NCBI GenBank assembly: GCA_016716435.1
Contig: JADJWI010000008.1
Coordinates: 687,501-751,500 of the forward strand
Length of the DNA stretch: 64,000 bases
From: Acidobacteriota bacterium
Lineage (GTDB): Bacteria > Acidobacteriota > Blastocatellia > Pyrinomonadales > Pyrinomonadaceae
Direction: 5' to 3'
Below the pieces are notes generated by a model. That model ran no database searches. It had not been told where the DNA came from and saw only the letters and a program-made list of their open reading frames with translations. Of the stretch, positions 1-8,318 are shown piece by piece. Position 1 is the stretch's first letter. The number at the start of each line of letters is the position of its first letter. Both the position numbers and the translations under genes were made by a program.

Positions 1-1065
1 TTTGCCCGTTATCCGGCCGGTATCGGCAATTATTTGCAGCTTCCCGATGATATTGATGGCCGGATCGTTGAGCTTGCCGCAGAGGTCACCGAGGGAGCGA
101 CCAACAGATACGACGCAGCCCGAATGATCGAGGGCTATCTTCAGACCGAGTTTGGCTACACGCTTGAAATGAAAGCCGGCGGCGATAATCCACTTGCCGA
201 TTTCTTATTTAATGTCCGCGAAGGGCATTGCGAATATTTTGCGACGGCGATGGCCGTTATGCTCAGAACACAAGGTATCGCTACGCGGGTGGTAAATGGT
301 TTCCAGCGGGGAGAATATAACGAGACCGCGGATGTTTTCGTCGTTCGCCAGCGGGACGCACATTCCTGGGTCGAGGTCTATTTTCCGGGCGAAGATGTTT
401 GGGTGTCCTTTGACCCAACGCCGGCCGCGGGACAAACTGGAGAAGCTGCCGCCGGCGGTTTTACCCAGAGCATGCGAAAGTACTTCGAGGCCCTCGAAAT
501 GCTTTGGATACAGTATTTCGTTGCTTTCGACAGCCAGGAACAGCGATCGCTCTTCGCCTCCGCCCGAAAGAATATCTCGGAAGCGAATCAGGCGGCGAAC
601 TCGTGGCTTACATCGGCCTATACCGCACTGCAGGAATGGTGGCGGAACTTCCGTGGTGACTCGGGCCTTGCTGGGACTGCATATGCGATAGGCGTCGGTG
701 CCGGTGTTCTTTTATCTACCGCCATGACGGTTTATTTCGTGATATTTCTCTTCCGTCGGCTCCGCAAGTCACGTTTTTGGTCACGGTTCTCGTCGAGGCT
801 CAGGCGAGAGAAGCAGGGCGACATGGTCGAGTTTTATGCTCGGATGCAGCGAATTTTGGCTGAAAAGGGAATGATCCGAGCCCAAGACCAGACGCCGCTG
901 GAATTTGCTTATGCGCTCGGGGACCCGGATGTGAAAAATATCACTGAGGCGTATAACCGAGCTCGGTATGGCTCGGCCGAGCTTACATCCGACGAGAATG
1001 CAGCGGTCGAGGATTCGATCGCACGGCTGGAGGCCGAGAGGAGTTTTCCGCCAACAAGTAAGTGA
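1..1065 (+). CDS. TgpA-like transglutaminase domain membrane protein (C-terminal part, 5' end outside window)
   Basis: The reading frame is open back to base 1, so this is the C-terminal 354 residues of a longer protein. A transglutaminase-like core is visible: Cys77 in GHCEYFA, His121 in DAHSWVEVYF and Asp138 in FDPTP form the expected catalytic triad (residues counted from the window edge). One strong membrane helix follows at about residues 224-250, then a basic, soluble tail resembling the DUF4129 tail of TgpA proteins. Family knowledge: TgpA/DUF3488 proteins have several N-terminal membrane helices and a periplasmic transglutaminase domain, often beside a DUF58 protein and a MoxR ATPase. 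Those neighbours would lie upstream and cannot be seen. The exact substrate is unknown. Confidence 0.85.
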   Translation, partial: FARYPAGIGNYLQLPDDIDGRIVELAAEVTEGATNRYDAARMIEGYLQTEFGYTLEMKAGGDNPLADFLFNVREGHCEYFATAMAVMLRTQGIATRVVNGFQRGEYNETADVFVVRQRDAHSWVEVYFPGEDVWVSFDPTPAAGQTGEAAAGGFTQSMRKYFEALEMLWIQYFVAFDSQEQRSLFASARKNISEANQAANSWLTSAYTALQEWWRNFRGDSGLAGTAYAIGVGAGVLLSTAMTVYFVIFLFRRLRKSRFWSRFSSRLRREKQGDMVEFYARMQRILAEKGMIRAQDQTPLEFAYALGDPDVKNITEAYNRARYGSAELTSDENAAVEDSIARLEAERSFPPTSK

Positions 1066-1162
1066 TCATAGGTCTCGAAGGCGGCTTATATGTCGTCGTT
1101 TGCAGATAACGCAGGGCATCACATATCTGCGTTCTCATCCCGAAAATAGTAAAGTAGAAGTA

Positions 1163-2521
1163 ATGAAAAAGGTCGGATTTGTCAGTCTCGGGTGCCCGAA
1201 GAACCTCGTTGATAGCGAGGTGATGATGGGCACGCTCCAGCAAGCTGGCTGGGAAATAACGAATAATGCCGAGGAGGCAGACACGGTCGTCGTCAACACC
1301 TGCGGGTTTATCGAATCCGCCAAGCAGGAATCGATAGACGCCATTCTCGAGGCGACGAGTTTGAAAGCGAACGGTAAGGCGAAACGGGTTGTAGTTGCGG
1401 GCTGTCTTGTCGAGCGGTATCGCGATGACCTGATGAAAGAGCTCCCGGAAGTCGATGCGTTCATCGGAACAAATGAAGTCACCCGCATACTTGAGGCCGC
1501 TGATGAAAGGATGAATTTCCGCGAGCTGCCGCTGCTTCCTATCGGCAATAAAACAGCGACGTATCTTTATGATTTCGATACGCCCCGTTTCCGGGCGACC
1601 GAGTCGCATACGGCATTCATAAAGATCGCCGAGGGCTGCGACCGGCCGTGTGCATTTTGTTCGATACCGGGAATGCGGGGTTCATTTCGTTCACGGCGTT
1701 TTGGCTCGATCATCGAAGAGGCTCGCGGTCTTGCAAAACAAGGAGTTAAGGAAGTAGTCTTGATCGCACAGGATTCATCTCGTTATGGCGAAGATCTGGG
1801 CGAGGTTGATGCCTTGGCGGCTCTGATCCGAGCTCTTGGCGAGATCGATGAACTTGAATGGGTCCGCGTGATGTATGCATACCCTACCCATATTTCCGAT
1901 GCATTTCTCGCCGCGATCGCCGAAACGCCGAAGGCGGTCAAGTATCTCGATATGCCGCTCCAGCATGCCTCCCGCAATGTGTTAAAGCTTATGAAACGCG
2001 GCGGGACTCGGGCCTCGCTTGAGAAACTTATTACCCGGGTTCGCGAGAAGGTTCCCGGCATCGCGATCCGGACCACGTTCATTACCGGCTTTCCCGGCGA
2101 GACCGACGAAGATTTTGACGAGTTGATGGAGTTTGTCCGCACGTGCCGTTTTGATAACGTCGGCGTGTTTACTTATTCCGATGAAGAGGGAACGCCCGCG
2201 TATGACCTGACGAACAAGGTGGACCCAAAAGTCGCGGTCCGCCGCCGGAATCTGCTGATGAAAGAGCAGGCAAAGATCAGCAAGGCCATGAACAAGGCAA
2301 AGATCGGCAGGACATTTCCCGTTATCTTCGAGGGCCTCTCGCAGGAATCAGACCTTCTTTTCCAGGGCCGGCTCGAGGGCCAGACACAGGAGATCGACGG
2401 CTACATTCTCATCAACGACATGCCCGAAGGTTTTGAGCCGAAGATAGGCAATATCTACAACGTAAAGATCACCGAAGCCCACGCCTACGACCTCATCGGC
2501 GAGATCGTATCTCTAAAATAG
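1163..2521 (+). CDS. rimO: ribosomal protein S12 methylthiotransferase RimO
   Basis: Radical SAM enzyme that adds a methylthio group to an aspartate of ribosomal protein S12. The 452-residue product has the normal length. The N-terminal cluster-binding cysteines are Cys11 (GCPKN), Cys47 (NTCGF) and Cys81 (VAGCL). The radical SAM triplet is Cys159-x3-Cys163-x2-Cys166 (CDRPCAFC). A TRAM-like domain fills the C-terminus from about residue 380. I chose the ATG at 1163 because the family N-terminus (MKKVGFVSLGCPKN) begins there; the frame is open further upstream, but that stretch resembles nothing. The GCPKN/NTCGF sequences and DMPLQH favour RimO over MiaB. Its 3' end converges on the next gene with a gap of about 12 bases. 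Confidence 0.95.
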   Translation: MKKVGFVSLGCPKNLVDSEVMMGTLQQAGWEITNNAEEADTVVVNTCGFIESAKQESIDAILEATSLKANGKAKRVVVAGCLVERYRDDLMKELPEVDAFIGTNEVTRILEAADERMNFRELPLLPIGNKTATYLYDFDTPRFRATESHTAFIKIAEGCDRPCAFCSIPGMRGSFRSRRFGSIIEEARGLAKQGVKEVVLIAQDSSRYGEDLGEVDALAALIRALGEIDELEWVRVMYAYPTHISDAFLAAIAETPKAVKYLDMPLQHASRNVLKLMKRGGTRASLEKLITRVREKVPGIAIRTTFITGFPGETDEDFDELMEFVRTCRFDNVGVFTYSDEEGTPAYDLTNKVDPKVAVRRRNLLMKEQAKISKAMNKAKIGRTFPVIFEGLSQESDLLFQGRLEGQTQEIDGYILINDMPEGFEPKIGNIYNVKITEAHAYDLIGEIVSLK

Positions 2522-2533
2522 ATTCGAAAGACC

Positions 2534-3034
2534 TTATCGCGGAACTCCGTATAGTCCGTAGATCTCATTCTCCAGTGTACTCAGGAATCTGTTCGCTCTT
2601 TCTTCGATCGAGTCCGAAATAGCTGCCGCCGGGCAATTGGAATATGAGCTCCAGCTTCCGCCGCCGGCTGCAATGACCTCTTCAACAAATGCCACGCAGT
2701 TATTCGGAAGAACTCCCCACGTCCATGTCCGCGACATCAGCCCTTCCAGATAGTTCATCGCCCCGTTCGGATCCGGGAGGCTCAGGATACGCCGCCTGAT
2801 CTCCGATTTTCCGTTCTCGCGAAGGTACCTTTGAAATCCGGCCGGGGCCATATATTTCGGATAATCACGAAGCTCGGCGACATGAAAATAATTCATGTTC
2901 CCGCCGACGCCGGTCCCTATCAGAAGGTGGCCGCAAACATTTGGCCCGCTGCCGCTGACCGCTACGACCGCGACCCGCGAGCAATCCATATCGACCGTCC
3001 CGCACGAATCCAAAAACTCTCCATCGTATGCCAT
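2534..3034 (-). CDS. hypothetical protein
   Basis: 166-residue protein that I do not recognise. The ATG at 3034 is preceded by a good Shine-Dalgarno (GGAGAAAGG), which fixes the start even though the frame stays open to 3076. There is no signal peptide or membrane helix. It is fairly Cys-rich for its size, and two conserved-looking patches stand out: CGHLLIGTG near residue 34 and LPNNCVAFVEEV near residue 110. A His in the first and a Cys in the second could suggest a cysteine-hydrolase-like fold, but that is a guess. It is divergent from the M28 peptidase gene across about 226 bases. Confidence 0.6.
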   Translation of the reverse strand: MAYDGEFLDSCGTVDMDCSRVAVVAVSGSGPNVCGHLLIGTGVGGNMNYFHVAELRDYPKYMAPAGFQRYLRENGKSEIRRRILSLPDPNGAMNYLEGLMSRTWTWGVLPNNCVAFVEEVIAAGGGSWSSYSNCPAAAISDSIEERANRFLSTLENEIYGLYGVPR

Positions 3035-3146
3035 TGTCCTTTCTCCAGGTCTGTATTGCCCCGGGCGGGGCTCCAATATCTTACACCTGACGCCTCGGAA
3101 TTTACAGTTTTGCCGCCCGGTGGAAACAATTTACGCCGAAACTGAG

Positions 3147-3152
3147 TATAAT
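3147..3152 (+). promoter_or_regulatory. candidate -10 box upstream of the M28 peptidase
   Basis: A perfect TATAAT lies about 110 bases before the M28 start codon in the divergent intergenic region. No convincing -35 hexamer is seen at 16-18 bases upstream, so this is only a candidate. Confidence 0.3.
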
Positions 3153-3260
3153 CCCAATAAAGTTCCCGGCCCGCGTGGCCATATCCTAAAAAAACACGAC
3201 CGGCACCTCATCGGAGCTTTCCGCTTGTTCCGTTTTGCCCGCCGGAACCGAAAATACGCT

Positions 3261-4850
3261 ATGAAAAAACTTCGCACACTTGTCTCGTCTTTCCTTGCGG
3301 TCAGCATTTTGTTTTCCTCGGTGGCATTTGCCCAAGCGCCGGACATAAATGCCCGCATCCGCGAGGAAGGAACAAAGAATTCACAGGTCGTAAAGCTTGT
3401 CCAAACTCTTACCGATGTTTACGGGCCGCGGCTTACGGGTTCGCCCAAGCTGAAAGCTTCCGGCGAATGGGCAATTCGGCAAATGGCCGAGTGGGGAATG
3501 AAAAATGGTGCTCTTGAGCCCTGGGAATTTGGTTTCCCGGGTTGGGAGAACGAAAGAGCTTCCGGCCACATGCTTAGCCCGGTTGCGAGCCCGTTGGTCT
3601 TTGAAGTTTTGGCGTGGACCCCAAGCACCAACGGCGTTGCCAAAGGTAAAGCCGTGCAGATGGTCCTCCCGCAGCGACCGACTCAGGCCGAGCTTGATAC
3701 ATATTTCGCCTCGATGCGGGAAAAGGTCCGCGGAGCGATAGTAATGTATGGCGAGCCTCAAAATGTTCCGGTGAATCTCAATCCGCCGCCGAAGCGCATC
3801 CCGGATGAACTTATCAAGCCGAGATTTGATCCTGAAGCTCAGCGGCAGCCCGGCCCGCAACGCCCGCCGCAGATCGACAGGGAAGCAAAGCCCGGCGAGC
3901 TCAACGGGGCACAGATCTCGCAGGCGGTAAATAAGTTCCTGATGGAAAGCGGCGTTCTTGTGCGTGTAAATGACGCCGGCCGCGAGCACGGACAGATCCG
4001 TGCGTTCTCGCCCTTCCGCGGTGAGTACGATCCGGCAAAAACTCTTCCCACGGTCGTAATGCGCAATGAGGATTTCGGCCGGATAGTTCGCCTGATGAAA
4101 GGCGGAAAGAGCGTAGAGCTTGAATTCGACATCAAAAACAGCATCTATCCGGAAGGGAAGACGGCATACAACGTGGTCTCGGAAATTCCGGGCACCGATA
4201 AGGCCGATGAGGTCGTAATGCTCGGCGGCCACCTTGATTCCTGGCATGCGGCGACCGGTGCGACAGATAATGCCACCGGCTGCGCGATCATGATGGAAGC
4301 GGCAAGGATATTGACGGCTTTGGGTGTAAAACCGCGGCGGACAATTCGGGTCGCACTCTGGAGCGGCGAGGAACAGGGCTTGTTAGGCTCTCAGGCGTAT
4401 GTGGCCAAACATTTTGGCACGGCGGAATCGCCCAAACCGGCCTGGTTCAAGTTCAACGGCTACATAAATCATGATTCGGGAACGGGACGTATCCGCGGGC
4501 TTACGGTTTTTGGCCCGCCGTCGGCAGCGGATGAACTCCGCCGCGTCGGAGCCCCTTTTGCAGATATGAATCTCATCGGTGCGATCGCGACAATGAGCCG
4601 GAACACCGGCGGAACGGATCACACTTCGTTCAATGCAGCCGGGCTGCCGGGAATCGGAACCGCACTCGACCCGATCGAATACGGGACGCATACCTGGCAC
4701 ACGAACCTCGATACCTTTGAGCGGATCATCCCCGAGGACCTGCAGCAAAGCGCGATAGTCGCCGCCGCGATCGTTTACCACCTCGCGATGGCCGACGAAA
4801 TGCTCCCAAGGTTCCCGGCCGATAAAATGCCGCCCGCACCGAGAAGGTAA
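3261..4850 (+). CDS. secreted M28 family zinc peptidase
   Basis: 529-residue exported metallopeptidase of the M28 (aminopeptidase/glutamate carboxypeptidase) family. A signal peptide covers about residues 1-24 (cleavage near AFA-Q). The co-catalytic zinc site is visible: His324 (GGHLDSW), Asp336 (GATDNATG), the Glu pair in SGEEQGLLGS, the Asp in NHDSGTG and the His in TDHTSFNAAG. The region at about 110-270 between the N-terminal part and the catalytic core is probably a PA-like insert with a proline-rich linker. I chose the ATG at 3261 because it begins the signal peptide; the frame extends upstream without homology. Expected role: release of amino acids from peptides in the periplasm or outside the cell. 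One of several secreted peptidases in this window. Confidence 0.92.
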   Translation: MKKLRTLVSSFLAVSILFSSVAFAQAPDINARIREEGTKNSQVVKLVQTLTDVYGPRLTGSPKLKASGEWAIRQMAEWGMKNGALEPWEFGFPGWENERASGHMLSPVASPLVFEVLAWTPSTNGVAKGKAVQMVLPQRPTQAELDTYFASMREKVRGAIVMYGEPQNVPVNLNPPPKRIPDELIKPRFDPEAQRQPGPQRPPQIDREAKPGELNGAQISQAVNKFLMESGVLVRVNDAGREHGQIRAFSPFRGEYDPAKTLPTVVMRNEDFGRIVRLMKGGKSVELEFDIKNSIYPEGKTAYNVVSEIPGTDKADEVVMLGGHLDSWHAATGATDNATGCAIMMEAARILTALGVKPRRTIRVALWSGEEQGLLGSQAYVAKHFGTAESPKPAWFKFNGYINHDSGTGRIRGLTVFGPPSAADELRRVGAPFADMNLIGAIATMSRNTGGTDHTSFNAAGLPGIGTALDPIEYGTHTWHTNLDTFERIIPEDLQQSAIVAAAIVYHLAMADEMLPRFPADKMPPAPRR

Positions 4851-5300
4851 TTAGCCACAGAGAGCACAGAGGTTTGTGAGGCGTTGATCGAGTTCAACTA
4901 TTGAATCGTTTGGTCACCGAGCCGAAATTTCACAAAAATCTCTGTGCTCTCTGTGTCCTCTGCGTTTGAAATAATTCCGTGGCTCGGTGTCTGTGCTTTC
5001 TGTGTCTTGGTCTGTGGTTTCTGTGTTCCTTTCCGTGCATTCTGTGGTCGAAGAAAGACCATAAACACAGAACACACAGATAAGGAACACAGAATGCTCA
5101 GACGGTTTCTTCTTTCTGTGCTTTCTGTGTCTTGGTCTGCGCATTCTGTGGTTTGCGGTTTTCTTAGAACACAGAATACACAGAACGGGAACACAGAATT
5201 CACAGACGGGGAATTGAAAGTAAGCCGTTCCCGAAATGAGCGGAAATGTTTCCGGATGATCCGGAAAAACCAACGGGCTTGCCGGGAACGTTTATGTTTG
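4851..5300. repeat. intergenic region of ACAGA/CTGTGT quasi-repeats and inverted repeats
   Basis: No credible gene here. The stretch is built of short near-repeats around CACAGA and its complement TCTGTG. A perfect 16-bp inverted pair sits at 4856-4871 (CACAGAGAGCACAGAG) and 4940-4955. A perfect 24-bp direct repeat occurs at 4991-5014 and 5116-5139. Complementary runs (TTCTGTG-rich at 4990-5045, ACACAGA-rich at 5064-5095, and again at 5114-5130 and 5166-5215) could fold into long hairpins. The open frames that cross the stretch on both strands are low-complexity by-products of the repeats. Related short motifs recur at 7014-7166. Confidence 0.8.
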
Positions 5301-5375
5301 AGTTGAAAGACCTGACTATTCTGCCGGCAATTGTTATTTGTTAGTTGGAAAACGTTACAAAAATGCGGTGAGTTT

Positions 5376-5413
5376 TGCCGTCGGAGATGTGGAATGTTCC
5401 ATCTCTTTCGGCA
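5376..5413 (+). other. imperfect hairpin upstream of frameshifted unknown gene
   Basis: TGCCG/CGGCA (5376-5380 and 5409-5413) enclose GAGATGTGGAA and TTCCATCTC around a two-base loop, giving a long imperfect hairpin about 175 bases before the next start codon. It has no clear T-tract, so it is not an obvious terminator. Function unknown. The rest of 5300-5586 shows nothing I can name. Confidence 0.4.
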
Positions 5414-5586
5414 GGTTTTCCGGTTAGAAAAAAAGTCTTGTTAGGCGGGTTGGGGATTGTTTAGAATCATAAATGGCTTTGTGCCGAGGGCTTTCCTAAG
5501 GCTCGGAGCCACTTGGCCAGTCAAAACTCCTGTTTTTAGAACCACCTTTCCCGGGCATTCGGTTCTTTAACCCAAAACTCATAACG

Positions 5587-6284
5587 ATGGCAAGAAAATT
5601 TTGGTGGCCACGCCGCCTTTCTAAGCAGCAGATGCTTGTCCTAAATTTCCGGTCAAAGATCGCGGGCCACGCGGCTGTTCTCGGGCTTTCGCCGGCGGAA
5701 ACCGCGGCGGCCGTCGCTCTTTGCGACACGATGCTGACCGCTTACGCGCCACCGAACAGTGCAAATTAACGATGCAGGCGATGACGACGTGGCGGGACGA
5801 AGTTCTTTTCGGCAAGCAAACGGGTGCAGTCGCTCCGGCGGCTCCGCTGTTTCCCGCACCTCCGGCCGGAAGCCTGACAATCGGTGCCGTCGATCAATTT
5901 ATCGAACTCCGCAACCGGATAGTCGCCGCTCCGGGTTTTAATGAATCGATCGGCTTCGACCTCGGACTTCTCGGCCCCGAACACCGGCCGAAAGATGAAG
6001 CGGAAGTTTTCCCCGAGCTCAAATTCAAGGTCACGAACGGCGGGACCATAAATGTCACCGGCAGCCTTCAGGGCACGGACGCCGTAAGGATAGAAAAGAA
6101 GGCCGGCGACGGCGAATTCACGACCGCGGCCTTTCTCACGATAACACCCGGCGATTTCCAGCTAACAACGACCACGCCCGGAGCCGTAGAACGCGTCGCC
6201 CTCCGTGCGATCTTTATCCGCAAGAATAAAGATTACGGAAACTTCTCGCCGACCTATAATGTCGTGGTCGATTCGGCGGTCTGA
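5587..6284 (+). CDS. hypothetical protein split by a frameshift
   Basis: Two open frames appear to be one gene. Frame 1 (5587 to about 5748) gives 54 residues from MARKFWW to LCDTMLTAYA, then reaches a stop at 5769. The frame starting at about 5748 continues with ATEQCKLTMQAMTTWRDEV and runs to 6284. The join implies one missing base (a -1 shift) near 5746-5750; the repaired product would be about 231 residues. The N-terminal half is helical and Ala-rich, followed by a Pro/Ala linker, and the C-terminal half looks like a beta-rich, possibly Ig/fibronectin-like domain. I do not recognise the family. No slippery heptamer is visible at the junction, so a mutation or a sequencing error is more likely than programmed slippage. 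Confidence 0.6.
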
Positions 6285-6305
6285 TCAAAACATTTAGCAA
6301 CTAAT

Positions 6306-6947
6306 TCACGCCTCGATCCGGCTTGGGCAGATGTCGGCGAGTGTGCAGATGCCGCAGAGCGGTTTTCGGGCGTTGCAAACTTGGCGGCCGTGGTAAATAA
6401 GCCAATGCGGGAACATCACCCAATGTTTCTTGGGGACAAGTTCCGCGAGATCGGCCTCGATCTTTTCGGGCGTCTTTGCATCGGTCAGCCCGAGCCGCTG
6501 AGAAAGCCGCGATACGTGTGTATCAACGACCACACCCGACGCGATCCCAAAAGCATTTCCTAAAACAACGTTCGCAGTCTTGCGGGCAACACCGCCGAGC
6601 GTCAAAAGGTCTTCCATCGTCTGCGGAACCTCGCCGCCATACGTCTCCAAAAGCCTTTCACACGCCGCTTTTATATTCTTCGCCTTGTTGCGGAAAAATC
6701 CGGTCGAGTGGATCTCTTTTTCGAGCTCCGATTGGGAAAGCTCGACGAAATGTTTCGGTGTCGGGTACTTCCGGAAAAGCTCGGCGGTGACGATATTTAC
6801 GCGCTCGTCCGTGCATTGTGCCGACAGGATCGTGGCGATCAAAAGCTCAAAGGCATTTGTATGGTTAAGCGCGCAATGCGCGTCCGGATAGGCCTTTTTA
6901 AGTTGTTTTATAACCTCTTTTGTCTGTGCAGCTCGGTCGGGGATCAT
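6306..6947 (-). CDS. nth: endonuclease III
   Basis: Base-excision repair DNA glycosylase/AP lyase that removes oxidised pyrimidines. The 213 residues match the family length. The helix-hairpin-helix motif LGGVARKTANVV carries the catalytic Lys123, and Asp142 lies in VDTHVSRLSQRLGL. The C-terminal 4Fe-4S ligands are perfectly spaced: Cys191-x6-Cys198-x2-Cys201-x5-Cys207. I used the ATG at 6947 from family length; a TTG at 6983 would add 12 residues. Convergent with the frameshifted gene at 5587-6284. Confidence 0.95.
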   Translation of the reverse strand: MIPDRAAQTKEVIKQLKKAYPDAHCALNHTNAFELLIATILSAQCTDERVNIVTAELFRKYPTPKHFVELSQSELEKEIHSTGFFRNKAKNIKAACERLLETYGGEVPQTMEDLLTLGGVARKTANVVLGNAFGIASGVVVDTHVSRLSQRLGLTDAKTPEKIEADLAELVPKKHWVMFPHWLIYHGRQVCNARKPLCGICTLADICPSRIEA

Positions 6948-7013
6948 TCCTGCAAGATTAAAGTCCGCCCGGCAACAATGCAAATCAAGAGGAACTTCGG
7001 TAAGATTTGGTTT

Positions 7014-7166
7014 TTAACGCAGAGACGCTGAGACGCAAGGGTTTTTAAGTTTTTCACCGCAGAGACGGAGGAAGGTTTTTGGGTTTTTGCAAGGCGGCAA
7101 GTTATGCGGGCAGCGTTCAGGGAATTTGCCCCCGAATATTCTCATCATCTCTGTGTCCTCTGTGGC
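7014..7166. repeat. dispersed AGAGACGC / CTCTGTG short-repeat element in intergenic DNA
   Basis: Between nth and the aminotransferase, 7015-7040 carries ACGCAGAG-ACGCTGAG-ACGCAAGG (8-base quasi-repeats), then CACCGCAGAGACGGAGG at 7059-7075. Close to the next start codon is the complementary form CTCTGTGTCCTCTGTGG (7150-7166). The two halves are roughly inverted, enclosing about 75 bases. This is the same motif style as 4851-5300. Confidence 0.65.
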
Positions 7167-7176
7167 AATAAATATA

Positions 7177-8311
7177 ATGAAGGTTCCTTTACTTGATCTT
7201 AGTGAACAGAATGCAAAGCTTCGGCCGGAGATAGAGGCGGCTTTGGGGCGGGTGTTGGATACCAATGCATTCATCCTCGGCGGTGAGGTCGCGGAACTCG
7301 AATGTGAGCTTGCCGGTTATTGCGGGACGAGATACGCCATCGGATGCGCTTCGGGCAGCGACGCTTTGCTTCTGGCGATGATGGCCTTTGATATCGGTCC
7401 GGGCGACGAGGTTATTACTACGCCGTACAGCTTTTTTGCGACCGTAAGTGCGATCACCCGGCTCGGTGCGACTCCCGTTTTTGTCGATATCGAACCCGAC
7501 ACTTACAATATCGACGTCGCACAGATCGAGGCGAAGATCACCGAACGCACGAAGGCCATCCAGCCCGTCCATCTCTTCGGACAGTGCGCGGATATGCAGG
7601 CGCTGAACGCTATCTCGGAGAAACACGGCATACCTCTTATCGAGGACGCAGCACAGGCGATCGGGGCTGAGGAAAATGGAGTTCGGGCCGGGAATATGTC
7701 CGCCGTCGGCTGCTTTTCCTTTTATCCATCGAAAAATCTCGGCGGCATGGGCGATGGCGGATTTATGACCGCCAACGATGACGAGATTGCCGAGAAGTTA
7801 AAAGCACTTCGCGTTCATGGTTCAAAGGAACGGTATTTTCATAAATGGGTCGGGCTGAATTCAAGGCTTGATGGCTTTCAGGGAGCGGTTCTTAGAGTGA
7901 AACTTCCGCATCTTGACGAGTGGTCGGATAAGCGTAAAGCAAATGCCGAAAGATACGGCGAGCTTTTTTCCGCCGCGGGGCTCTCGGGCGAAATAACTCT
8001 GCCATATGAACGCCCGAACGTCCGCCATATTTATAATCAATACGTTGTAAGGGTTCCCGCGGGCCGCGATGAGCTTCGCGCATTTCTTGCGGAGAAAGGC
8101 ATCGGCACCGATATCTATTATCCGGTCCCGCTGCATCTTCAGGAGTGCTTTGAATTTGTCGGCTACAAGGCGGGCGATCTTCCCGAGGCCGAGCGGGCGG
8201 CCCGCGAGACGCTGGCATTGCCAATTTATCCCTGAATTAAAGCCGGAACAGCAGGAATATGTTGTTGCCGCGATCGCGGAATTCTTCGCCGGCCGCTCGG
8301 CGTCTGCTTAA
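7177..8311 (+). CDS. DegT/DnrJ/EryC1 family PLP aminotransferase, frameshifted at CCC-TGA
   Basis: PLP-dependent sugar aminotransferase, likely acting on a nucleotide-linked keto sugar for a surface polysaccharide. EDAAQAIGAE and SFYPSKNLGG (Lys186, the PLP lysine) are typical. In the starting frame the protein stops at TGA 8233-8235 after LALPIYP (352 residues). The family C-terminus (ELKPEQQEYVVAAIAEFF) continues at once in the +1 frame to a stop at 8311, giving 377 residues. The shift lies exactly at TAT-CCC-TGA, so the intact gene needs a one-base skip or has an extra base. The ATG at 7177 matches the family start. The extended form ends 7 bases before the TPR gene, consistent with an operon with the O-antigen ligase. 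Confidence 0.85.
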
Positions 8312-8318
8312 GAGTTAA

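Noticed and set aside
968..1162. N-terminal extension of rimO
   Set aside because: Overlaps the end of the transglutaminase gene and shows no RimO similarity; MKKVGFVSLGCPKN starts at 1163.
4898..5306. Open frames on both strands across the CACAGA repeat region
   Set aside because: They are Cys/Thr/Glu-rich products of the repeats, open in several frames at once, with no start signals or domain-like sequence.
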